Source: Chimonanthus salicifolius (taxonomy: Eukaryota > Streptophyta > Magnoliopsida > Laurales > Calycanthaceae). From it: a stretch of 64,000 nucleotides of DNA. How positions within the stretch are numbered: the first letter of the stretch is position 1; each line of letters starts with the position of its first letter. Positions 52,001 to 55,027 of this stretch are shown here, piece by piece. A model generated the notes under the pieces. That model saw only the letters and a list, made by a program, of their open reading frames with translations, was not told the origin of the DNA and did not search any database. The position numbers and the translations under genes are program-made. The stretch lies in NCBI GenBank assembly GCA_013350335.1, contig CM023540.1, positions 46,855,222 to 46,919,221 of the forward strand, read 5' to 3'.

Positions 52001-52800
52001 GCTTTACAAAAAAAATCAGGGTGGTCAATGAATTAGTGAATCTAGGCGGGAATGAGGGGTGATGAAAATTCATGCAGTGTAAAATGTAATACTTTAGGAG
52101 GAATAAAAGGAAATGTAATACAAGGTGGAAGATTAACAATGAACGCTAGACAATATTTTTGAGTCCTTTGATTACTGACTACGAAATGCAGGAAACATTT
52201 GGAAAGCAATTGAAAATGTATTATCGAAGCATGGGATACATTATTGATATGTTTAGAGGAAGAATGCACTCAACAATATTAAAAGAATGGAAATGTTTTT
52301 TTTTTTTTAAATGCATTTCCCTTATGTTTCATGTGTTTCCTGTGTTTTCTGGAACATGTCACGCAGTCTCGCGAGTGAATGCTCTGAACATATTTTTCAC
52401 CTTCCTATACTCCAGTGGTGCATAACTATAGCTAATCAAATCAAAATATGATCGTGTCTAGTTCGCAAGAGATTCTAGTTGATGAGTTGTTAAACTATGA
52501 ACTTTTAATGTATGAAATAGACCTTTTGATTTGGTAGATGTAAACTAACAAATTACACGTCACACTTTTTTACAGAATGTATGCACAAATGATGAAAAGA
52601 ACAACTACAAGGGCCCTCTGAATGGAACTATCCATGTAGTTGCAGGAGGTGGAGGTGCCAGTCTTTCAGATTTTACCACCCTCCAAACCAAATGGAGCAT
52701 TTACAAAGACCATGATTTTGGATTTGTAAAACTCACAGCATTCAACCATTCAACATTGCTATTTGAGTATAAGAAAAGCAGGCAATGGCAAGGTTTATGA
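5789..52800 (+). CDS. PAP27-like: Purple acid phosphatase, PAP27/PAP1 group; 3' eight exons, C-terminal frameshift
   Basis: Metallophosphatase of the large plant purple acid phosphatase family; relatives are secreted or endomembrane glycoproteins, and the PAP27/PAP1 branch is linked to nucleotide pyrophosphatase/phosphodiesterase activity. Eight exons join to 434 codons plus stop. In this fragment's numbering, residues 1-31 begin PKLIAVSNTVTFANP, 32-74 carry MTVTWTSGY (the fibronectin-like N-terminal domain), and the catalytic domain follows. Metal-ligand blocks are visible: GDMG (D143), GDICY (D184, Y187), GNHE (N217), LAHR (H306) and GHVH (H348, H350). Start codon and signal peptide lie left of the window; preceding exons were sought in 1-5788 and not found. 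Introns total about 45.7 kb and are full of transposons, yet all splice sites are canonical. An extra base near 52781 shifts the frame, and TGA at 52798-52800 ends the protein. Without the shift the frame runs to TGA at 52880-52882 in a family-like C-terminus. Family assignment is firm; whether this allele is functional is open. Confidence 0.93.
6090..6545 (+). mobile_element. Probable LINE 3' untranslated tail with poly(A)
   Basis: The end reads CTTTGGGCTAGCTGTTCCCT, then an AATAAA-like signal, a CT microsatellite (about 6503-6528) and an A run (about 6529-6544). Plant LINE 3' ends often look like this. The coding part is not recognisable, so the left end is a guess. Confidence 0.45.
6683..6706. 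repeat. (GA)n microsatellite
   Basis: About 12 uninterrupted GA units, just left of the copia LTR region. Confidence 0.9.
7840..8400. repeat. Dispersed TTCGG-AATA-CCGAA dyads in the copia LTR
   Basis: Copies with a 5-bp stem and AATA loop stand near 7893 and 8274; decayed relatives lie near 7846, 8000, 8321, 8363 and 8378. Spacing is irregular, and the block is interrupted by a SINE-like insert at about 8030-8210. Confidence 0.7.
8030..8210 (-). mobile_element. Possible tRNA-derived SINE
   Basis: On the minus strand, TTTGGCCTAACGGTCACG resembles a pol III A box, and GGGTCTTGAATTCG about 40 bases on resembles a B box. The stretch interrupts the dyad-rich copia LTR. No convincing target duplication or clean tail was seen, so this rests on box likeness only. 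Confidence 0.4.
9130..9470. other. Copia 3' untranslated and flanking sequence
   Basis: This lies between the copia RNase H remnant and its 3' LTR. It is pyrimidine-rich on the + strand, with TCTCCCCCT-type runs. No domain is recognised. Confidence 0.4.
9474..10170 (-). pseudogene. Ty1/copia polyprotein remnant, RNase H C-terminus
   Basis: The minus strand encodes a copia RNase H end: LVSWQSKKQNFVSLSTAKVEYIA, then LLWMRQMLMDYG, CDNTSAINISKN, HSRTKYIDIRHHFIR, and a final STGNQLADIMTKP. The upstream part (about 10170 to 9862 on +) still reads as WYPFDTSPSIAGYTDVD and then a short block triplicated in tandem, which destroys the frame. Reverse transcriptase and integrase are missing; solo LTR A lies about 180 bp further right. 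The element is dead. Its 3' LTR is at about 6820-8715. Confidence 0.85.
9862..10100. repeat. 79-80 bp tandem triplication inside the copia RNase H region
   Basis: Three near-identical units start at 9862, 9941 and 10021, each opening CAGTTGCCAATGTAGAAGCA. On the minus strand each unit encodes the YTDVDWAKNLDDRKSTSGRC-type segment. Unit lengths of 79 and 80 bp mean the copies are out of frame with each other. Confidence 0.92.
10970..11085. repeat. Cluster of three CTTGATG-type dyads in LTR A
   Basis: Units near 10974, 11021 and 11055 each pair a left arm (CTTGACG, CTTGATG, CTGGCG) with a right arm after GGGANTCTCATC. Arm changes are partly matched: the first has GACG with CGTC, the second GATG with CATC. 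Such paired changes would keep a stem. Confidence 0.75.
11450..12658. repeat. Array of GGTTCGGCCAT hairpin dyads in LTR A (nine full, one half)
   Basis: Full dyads of about 25-31 bp stand near 11450, 11548, 11714, 12066, 12181, 12284, 12420, 12548 and 12634; a half copy is near 11882. The consensus is GGGGTTCGGCCAT, a 2-8 base loop, ATGGCCGAACCC, often followed by TATGG. Spacing is irregular (80-350 bp) and the sequence between is AT-rich and unrelated. Confidence 0.92.
13838..15300. other. Intron sequence with two unexplained minus-strand open frames
   Basis: Not recognised as a transposon. Minus-strand frames at 14473-14198 (91 codons, containing YASVATRGYSSMDFLESFKKF) and 14829-14641 (62 codons) have more varied composition than most chance frames here, but no family was recognised. 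They may be a fragment of another gene or chance. Confidence 0.3.
15306..16066 (+). repeat. 5' LTR of the gag-protease element
   Basis: 761 bp. Contains a TATAAATA promoter-like box near 15458 and a TCTTCTTCTTC tract. Its partner is 17918-18681. The open frames in it appear twice in the window because of the duplication and are not genes. Confidence 0.93.
16180..17917 (+). pseudogene. Broken gag-protease reading frame, Ty3/gypsy-like
   Basis: Probable start ATG at 16180 (MASNNNQFVTTAQL). A coiled, charged N-terminus is followed after a frame change near 16400 by gag blocks (EEFMKWITKVERFFEYM near 16512, then YYQGARSVQEYVDDFYRL near 16762). A proline- and serine-rich linker precedes a zinc knuckle CFKCGRPGHRSHEC (about 17218), which fits CX2CX4HX4C. 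A protease follows with LLAIDSG (about 17476) and LIFGRPWQFD (about 17694). Stops at 16624 and 17537 and several frame changes show this copy is dead. The frame ends DEFFLRPGD just before the polypurine tract, so the usual reverse transcriptase and integrase section is simply absent. Confidence 0.85.
17918..18681 (+). repeat. 3' LTR of the gag-protease element
   Basis: 764 bp and nearly identical to 15306-16066, with small indels (for example an extra C near 17962). It ends in the same CTACATTA and is followed by the ATATA target duplication. Confidence 0.93.
18821..18950 (+). CDS. PAP27-like: Phosphatase exon, MTVTWTSGY block
   Basis: 130 bp between acceptor ...ACTCAG and donor GTAAGT; phase 0 in, phase 1 out. 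Encodes MTVTWTSGYSISEADPFVEW and ends SRGSMC plus one base. The ATG is internal, not a start: the previous exon ends in SWNE, as in relatives. It lies only 134 bp right of the ATATA duplication that flanks the gag-protease element. Confidence 0.95.
19126..19815 (+). pseudogene. LINE 3' fragment with RNase H domain and poly(A)
   Basis: The + strand reads FSESIGRRDSNEAELISIRK, then LIIEGDFTNSIKW, RPPWKLITIVREI and GIADFFAKNRVD, the LINE RNase H pattern. An upstream half near 19150 (FNLMLMGATRGKPGPTGIGG-like) is separated by a TGA codon near 19228. The 3' end has TTTTTTAATATAAT and an A run at about 19815. 5'-truncated and inactive. Confidence 0.82.
19900..20090 (-). mobile_element. Possible copia 3' end remnant
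   Basis: On the minus strand CACTAGCTTGAGGGAGAGTA near 20038-20020 resembles the polypurine tract and flank of many plant copia elements. No coding domain is readable, so this is tentative. Confidence 0.35.
20091..21183. other. Intron, AT-rich, nothing recognised
   Basis: Apart from T-rich runs near 20216-20224, no repeat end or domain is visible. It ends in acceptor ...GTGCAG at 21183. Confidence 0.5.
21184..21265 (+). CDS. PAP27-like: Phosphatase exon, ARTVGWRDPGF block
   Basis: 82 bp between TGTGCAG and donor GTATGT; phase 1 in, phase 2 out. Encodes SPARTVGWRDPGFIHTSFLK and then DLWPNS plus two bases. The donor at 21266 was chosen over the GTATGG four bases later because it restores SLYTYKLGH with the next exon. 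Confidence 0.93.
22228..22480. repeat. CTTGATG...CATCAAG dyad cluster and a repeated 36-bp unit in LTR B
   Basis: Four dyads stand near 22232, 22322, 22366 and 22410, each of the form CTTGATGGGATTCTCATCATCAAG or a close variant. Two of them are followed by the same unit of about 36 bp, starting CCACGAGTGTTTTACGGACG, at 22263 and 22442. Confidence 0.88.
22980..24682. repeat. Array of GGTTCGGCCAT hairpin dyads in LTR B (eight full, one half)
   Basis: Full dyads of about 30 bp stand near 22980, 23196, 23402, 23677, 23784, 24314, 24430 and 24653; a half copy is near 24598. Consensus GGGGTTCGGCCATACACCATGGCCGAACCC in two arms around ACAC. Copies here are more uniform than in LTR A, several being identical in both arms. 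Confidence 0.93.
24068..24232. repeat. About 41-bp tandem repeat in LTR B
   Basis: Four to five imperfect units built on CATGCTTCCATAATTAAACA and CTTTCCAAGTTTAGCATC. One unit near 24150 has an internal duplication of the TGCTTCCATAATTAAA part. Confidence 0.8.
25764..26535. other. Intron, unassigned, richer in GC than surroundings
   Basis: A stretch of about 500 bp (25800-26290) is less AT-rich than the usual intron sequence here and carries frames of 71 codons at 25817-26032 and 74 codons at 26063-26287. Neither matches a family I recognise. It could be a captured fragment or an organelle-derived piece; I could not identify it. Confidence 0.3.
26536..27040 (+). mobile_element. Copia-like 5' end: LTR (26536-26785), primer site and leader
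   Basis: The LTR begins TGTTGTGGGACCC and ends GTACA. It is followed directly by TGGTATTAGCCAAGG, a Met-tRNA type primer-binding site. The leader (CTACCCCTGCCGTTTTTGCC near 26909, then CCGTAGGGTTGGATTT) matches that of the opposed element at 27959-27720. It is cut near 27040 where the opposed copy begins. Confidence 0.72.
27040..27958 (-). pseudogene. Copia-like leader and start of gag (minus strand)
   Basis: From the primer site (27958 leftward, TGGTATCAGCCAAG) a leader of about 640 bp runs to an ATG at 27314. The gag-like start reads MASSSTPSLPDVGHSG, then ITTVLLNEKNYFEWS, and after a frame change LMSLIDGTTPPIERAGPAPG. This is the usual N-terminal shape of plant copia gag. The frame is broken near 27200 and the element is cut near 27040. 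Confidence 0.7.
27959..28247 (-). mobile_element. Copia-like LTR of the minus-strand element
   Basis: On the minus strand it begins TGTTGTATGATATTGTGGGACCC and ends CCACA, next to the primer site. It is homologous to the + strand LTR at 26536-26785. No second LTR and no clear target duplication. Confidence 0.7.
28280..29085 (+). pseudogene. LINE 3' fragment with RNase H domain
   Basis: Reads WNAVSELFQREKWRLCVWLL near 28330, KFNLDGPAWGKLGPIGIG near 28518, then after a frame change VVIRDSNEAELLIIRRSLTL near 28620 and a broken LVIEGASTNAIKWL. It holds the end of the reverse-transcriptase region, then RNase H. The 3' end has TTAATATAATTTTTTCTGC near 29055. Several stops and frame changes. Confidence 0.8.
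29128..29350 (-). mobile_element. Probable LINE 3' tail (minus strand)
   Basis: A T run at 29130-29146 (a poly(A) on the minus strand) adjoins sequence like the 3' tail of the LINE at 29506-30120, with TTTAATAATATTTTTTCTTC. Only the non-coding tail is present. Confidence 0.5.
29506..30120 (-). pseudogene. LINE 3' fragment with RNase H domain (minus strand)
   Basis: Minus-strand frame 30019-29648 reads RTKDSNEAEILSIRRALHIW, LIIEGDSANAIKWAKG, PPWKLITVVREIKSLAEG and NGVVDFFAKLG. The poly(A) appears as a T run at 29507-29523. This RNase H block is the least damaged in the window. 5'-truncated. Confidence 0.83.
30339..30471 (+). CDS. PAP27-like: Phosphatase exon with first metal block GDMG
   Basis: 133 bp between CTTTGCAG and donor GTTGGA; phase 2 in, phase 0 out. 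Encodes YTYKLGHRLFNGSYVWSETY and ends RVVIFGDMGK. The D of GDMG is the first metal ligand. The donor GTTGGA is weak but is the only one that keeps the frame with the next exon. Confidence 0.94.
30972..33961. mobile_element. Solo LTR C (2,990 bp) with target duplication TATGG
   Basis: Begins TGTAACGCCCCTCCC and ends GGGGTGTCACA. TATGG repeats flank it at 30967-30971 and 33962-33966. The opening and a CAAGTCCGAG...GACTGGCCC motif relate it to LTRs A and B, but its interior is different: instead of GGTTCGGCCAT hairpins it has TTCGGAAC-type dyads between 32630 and 33080. No internal region. Confidence 0.93.
32630..33080. repeat. TTCGGAAC / GTTCCGA dyad-rich block in LTR C
   Basis: Contains a perfect 18-bp palindrome GTTCCGAAGCTTCGGAAC at 32655-32672 and many related half sites (TTCCGAGACTTCGGAACTT near 32754, TTCCGAG near 32790 and 32847, CTCGGAACTTGG near 32933). 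Spacing of full and half sites is roughly 40-60 bp. Confidence 0.8.
33967..35773. other. AT-rich intron, nothing recognised
   Basis: Long AT-rich stretch with only short chance frames. No exon of the phosphatase fits here and no transposon end was seen. Confidence 0.5.
35776..35952. mobile_element. Stowaway-like MITE (177 bp)
   Basis: Left end CTCCCTCTATCCCATTTTAG; the right end is its inverse (CTAAATTGGGACAGAGGAAG). It is flanked by TA on both sides (35774-35775, 35953-35954), as in Tc1/mariner-type MITEs. No coding capacity. Confidence 0.88.
35955..37180. other. Intron, nothing recognised
   Basis: AT-rich with a few CT-rich runs near 36090-36250. It ends in a polypyrimidine tract and acceptor ...CTTCCAG at 37180. 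Confidence 0.5.
37181..37386 (+). CDS. PAP27-like: Phosphatase exon with second metal block GDICY
   Basis: 206 bp between TTCTTCCAG and donor GTTTGT; phase 0 in, phase 2 out. Encodes AERDGSNEFNNYQPGSLNTT, then VFHIGDICYANGYLSQWDQF and PYMIA. D and Y of GDICY are metal ligands. The open frame runs on past the donor, but the next exon restores SGNHE only with this donor. Confidence 0.95.
37794..38090. repeat. (TC)n microsatellite and T-rich tract
   Basis: About 12 TC units at 37794-37817, then GTGTGTGT, then nearly 270 bp of T- and C-rich sequence. It inflates open frames on the + strand that are not genes. Confidence 0.85.
40001..40073. repeat. (TA)36 microsatellite
   Basis: About 36 uninterrupted TA units followed by a T run, inside LTR D. 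Frames with long Tyr-Ile repeats across it are artefacts. Confidence 0.98.
41671..41762. repeat. 46-bp tandem duplication in LTR D
   Basis: Two copies, starting TATAGAAGGGAAAGGGATCG at 41671 and 41717, identical by eye. Confidence 0.93.
42331..42554 (+). pseudogene. LINE ORF1 fragment, RRM-type
   Basis: Read with frame changes, this encodes SLFVADLPG, VRDKEMVD, then IYSAWGRVVDAFIPREKSEG and VVRF, the RNP2, helix and RNP1-like pattern of an RNA-recognition motif as found in ORF1 of plant L1-type LINEs. It stands directly right of solo LTR D and directly left of solo LTR E, and fits as the start of the LINE continued at 43080-43605 and 45770-48065. Stops and at least one frame change. Confidence 0.55.
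42555..42968. mobile_element. Solo LTR E (414 bp) with target duplication AGGAG
   Basis: Ends TGTTGGGAT and ATCCTAACA form an imperfect inverted pair. AGGAG repeats flank it (42550-42554, 42969-42973). Contains the ACGTGGTTCGGCC...CCTACATCCACGTG block known from many plant copia LTRs. No internal region. Confidence 0.88.
43080..43605 (+). pseudogene. Probable LINE ORF1 middle part
   Basis: One frame from about 43420 reads LQLEELLRINKNLELLLVSI, then HCVGFPPIAWNRD and LVKVLEADMDNLERS, ending at the short-LTR element. The frame appears to resume at 45770 (LLLEVENSKAKPEEVMLRVL). No family domain is recognised; the link to the LINE rests on position and on frame-like composition. Confidence 0.4.
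43611..45763 (+). mobile_element. Short-LTR element (178/180-bp LTRs), non-coding interior
   Basis: LTR 1 (43611-43788) and LTR 2 (45584-45763) both begin TGAGATRTATTTAGATTATT and end TTATTCA, and contain CTATAAATATAAACCATAG. A primer site TGGTATCTAGAGC follows LTR 1, and a polypurine run AGTGTGGGGGGGT precedes LTR 2. The 1.8-kb interior has no gag or polymerase domain that I recognise, so the element is non-autonomous, of TRIM-like or deleted copia type. No exact target duplication is seen, though CTCTCT tracts stand on both sides. The interior has a duplicated block of about 70 bp, starting GCATCTACAAGGCCTCT, at 44580 and 44739. Confidence 0.8.
45770..47085 (+). pseudogene. Probable LINE ORF1 3' part and inter-ORF region
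   Basis: The frame at 45754-46110 carries LLLEVENSKAKPEEVMLRVL, then EMAYVEDQVDKEDAFEKSSEE and KLFLVDDDWNYGKHDRWEG. No named domain, but it sits just upstream of a LINE endonuclease and downstream of an RRM-like piece. The rest to 47085 has broken frames on both strands. Minus-strand frames here are probably shadows. Confidence 0.4.
47090..48065 (+). pseudogene. LINE ORF2 5' part, AP-type endonuclease domain
   Basis: From ATG at 47095, MKIVTWNVKGLGLKLKRAAI is the usual endonuclease start of plant LINEs. WFVGDFNATR (about 47250) and, after frame changes, VDYSLNGGKFTWSNG, SRLDRFLVS, LVSDHWPILL and FKFNFLWL follow, ending in an IKDWWS block. This order (N-terminal WNVRG, GDFN, TWSN, SDH) is the exonuclease-endonuclease-phosphatase fold. 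Reverse transcriptase is missing. Several stops and frame changes. Confidence 0.85.
48066..49094. other. Intron, nothing recognised
   Basis: Frames of 72-80 codons at 48074-48342 show no family motif. It ends at acceptor ...CTTGCAG (49094). Confidence 0.45.
49095..49220 (+). CDS. PAP27-like: Phosphatase exon with third metal block GNHE
   Basis: 126 bp between CCTTGCAG and donor GTATGG; phase 2 in, phase 2 out. Encodes SGNHERDWPGTGSFYGNMDS, then GECGVLAETMFYVPAENRAK and FW (last base in the next exon). The N of GNHE bridges the metals in this family. Confidence 0.95.
49221..51175. other. Intron, nothing recognised
   Basis: No transposon ends or domains identified. GC-richer patches near 50330-50450 and 50590-50700 (with GGACCTGACATTTGGAC and GTGTGGACCCTT) may be remnants of a retroelement leader. 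Confidence 0.45.
51176..51485 (+). CDS. PAP27-like: Phosphatase exon with LAHR and GHVH blocks
   Basis: 310 bp between ATTACAG and donor GTATTC; phase 2 in, phase 0 out. Encodes YQTDYGMFRFCVADTEHDW, PWLIFLAHRVLGYSSGSFY and YGHVHNYERTCPIYQ. H of LAHR and both H of GHVH are the last three metal ligands. Confidence 0.96.
51486..52575. other. Intron, nothing recognised
   Basis: AT-rich; contains short A and T runs and no repeat end that I can name. Confidence 0.5.
52576..52800 (+). CDS. PAP27-like: Phosphatase last exon, truncated by frameshift
   Basis: Begins NVCTNDEKNNYKGPLNGTIH after acceptor TTTACAG, then VVAGGGGASLSDFTTLQTKW and FVKLTAFNHSTLLFEYKKS. Relatives continue with a GK.YDSF...DYRD.LAC stretch. 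Here the current frame gives RQWQGL and TGA at 52798-52800. The +1 frame from about 52782 reads NGKVYDSFTITRDYRDILAC and reaches TGA at 52880-52882. The four bases AGGC where three are expected mark one inserted base near 52781. The lost part belongs to the C-terminal extension of the metallophosphatase, outside the metal site. Confidence 0.92.
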   Translation, partial: NVCTNDEKNNYKGPLNGTIHVVAGGGGASLSDFTTLQTKWSIYKDHDFGFVKLTAFNHSTLLFEYKKSRQWQGL

Positions 52801-52882
52801 TTCCTTCACAATCACACGTGATTACCGTGACATTTTAGCCTGCACGATCGACAATTGTCCGAAGATGACATTGGCTTCTTGA

Positions 52883-53850
52883 TGTTTGCCGTTCAAGATT
52901 CTTGTATGATCTCTGCCATGATCAATTTCTGTTTCACAGTATAGGAAATTGGTGCATAAGGTCTAGACCCACCTATTTTTTTTTTATCAAATTTCATTGG
53001 TTTCCATCTTGTTTGAATTTCATTGGTTTCCATCTCGTCTCAAACAAGAAATGTGTTTCCAACTGTGGGGATGTGGGACGTCACCTGAAGAGTTTAGTAG
53101 GATTGTGTTCGAGGTTTCCCCGTCTCCGCAATCAAAATATTAGGGGGAACATGAAAGCCTAGAATGTTGTGTTTCCCATGTAAATGGGCATCCAGTTGTA
53201 GTCAGAAGGGATTGAGATGGAAATTTATCCAATTTATAGATGCAATGGGTGTCCAAGATTTTTCCTTTTTTTTTTAATGACATCTTTTGAAGTATCTAAT
53301 GTCGACTACATTTGCGAAAATAATGAGCTGGTTTTCTGTATTCAAATTCTTATCTTATCGAGTGGTTTATGATTTTATGTTCTACCTCGACTATTGAATG
53401 ATTAGTTCGAATGTCATTTATGTTTGCTGCCACTGAAAAAGATCAAAGTCCAATTTACTTATTTTGATGTTTGCATTTGACGCCAAGGCCTATTTTTCAT
53501 TTAATTTGATTAGATTCGGTATAAATGGAATGGTGATGAAATGGTAGCTTCTGCAAATAGATTTTCTTTATGCCTCAAGTGAAGAGTTTAAGGGGTAATT
53601 TGATATTTTCTGTCTTGAAAAATACAAAATTCGCAAAATGAGGCTGTTCTCTCTTAAAAGGATTCTTTGTCAAGAACACATTTTTCTCTTATTTTTTCTG
53701 AGGATTCTATTTTTCACGGGAGGGATGAAAAACTTTAATGAAGAAAAGAAGGTGGTTTCCTTCACTTGTCGAGACAGTGAAATTTTTTTTTCTCAATTAA
53801 AATTAAGATTTTGAAGGAGGTGTATCATTCCAAATCTCTAGGAACAAACC
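52883..53850. other. Phosphatase 3' flank, including untranslated region
   Basis: No poly(A) site could be fixed. A small tandem duplication of a 25-bp unit (AATTTCATTGGTTTCCATCT) lies at about 52988-53037. The rest is AT-rich and unassigned. Confidence 0.4.
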
Positions 53851-53859
53851 TCCTATAGG

Positions 53860-54460
53860 ATTGAGGGTTGCTATATATGATGGAGTCTTGACTTTCGAGA
53901 GCTTAGATCCTCTGAGATCAGGAGTAGGGAGAACCTTTTAACCTAATTGGAGGAGTTTCCCGTGTCACAAGTGATGAGGATGAACTAGTTTGGATGGACT
54001 TGTGGAAAAAAATGTGTTGATCTTATCTAAGTTCATTCTGATTTGGCTGCTTGTTGTCTGTTTGCATTTCTTATGGGCAGTTGCCTTCCAGTTCTTGATT
54101 GTTGTTTTTATTTGCTTTCTCCTATGTATTTATATGCCTTTATTTATTAATATATGAATCATTTCAAAAAAAAAAAATTAGTTTGGACAGGTGATCATAT
54201 TTAGTTAAGTCAATGGTAGAGTTATTCATTCAGCAACAACATAATTGAGATTCTACCTCCGTTTGGAACGGTTTGATGCCTTCCTCCTAGGATGCAAACC
54301 TTTCTATAGTGTGCTCTAAAGGGAATAATATTTACTAGAACGGATCTTAAGAGAAGAGATTTGATAAGGGATGGGGAGGATCTTAGTTGCCTCATGTGTA
54401 GTCATCCAAAGGAAGATGTAGATCATCTTTTCGTTTTGTCCTATTGTCGGATCTATTTAA
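53860..54460 (+). pseudogene. LINE fragment, zf-RVT region, split by a nested LINE tail
   Basis: Right of the nested insert, the + strand reads TDLKRRDLIRDGEDLSCLMC, then SHPKEDVDHLF, the C-X-C...H-type zinc-finger region (zf-RVT) that follows reverse transcriptase in plant LINEs. Left of the insert a DEDELVW segment (about 53975) matches the piece that normally precedes it. Both ends are missing. Confidence 0.7.
53995..54178 (+). mobile_element. 5'-truncated LINE tail inserted in another LINE, TSD TAGTTTGGA
   Basis: 184 bp ending in TTTATTAATATATGAATC, ATTTC and an A run. The nine bases TAGTTTGGA stand on both sides (53986-53994 and 54179-54187). Length, poly(A) and variable-length duplication are all typical of LINE retroposition. 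Confidence 0.82.
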
Positions 54461-54464
54461 AAAT

Positions 54465-54905
54465 ATGAATAAAGAAATAAGTAAACTTTTCTTTAAAAGA
54501 TCAAATTACATGTTCAATTTCAAACTGATCAAAGAATCACTTTGTTGTTTGATGTCAAACTTTCAATGCCCATTTAACGTTTAAACTTCAAATGAAATGG
54601 GTTAGATTAGTCCTCTGGATAAAGAAAATAATAATAGGGGAATCAATTTGAACCCAACTAAAACTTCAAAATTTAAAACTCAATTTTACAAACTTTTCGC
54701 TCAATTGAATTGAAACAAGTCTAATTCATTAAGTAGTTTTCTTTTTCTTTTTTTTTTTAATTTCTCTTCTATTTTTGAGAAAATCAATGTCTCTAATGAA
54801 TTAAATTAATAAAATAAATGACTATGATCTAATGAATTAAAGAATTTAAAAATATTAATAATGACTCGATGAAACAGATATATTTCATTTTCGCCTAAGT
54901 TTCTC
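54465..54905. other. AT-rich, nothing recognised
   Basis: Intergenic stretch with T and A runs; no gene or repeat end seen. Confidence 0.5.
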
Positions 54906-55027
54906 TAAGGCTGCGTTTGGATGAGGGGTAAATTTTAGAGAGGTTACCCCGAGTAGGGGTCACCCTTGAGTGGGGGTAACCCTTGAACTGAGATTACCCT
55001 TATCTTGTTTGGTAATTGCAGTGGTAA

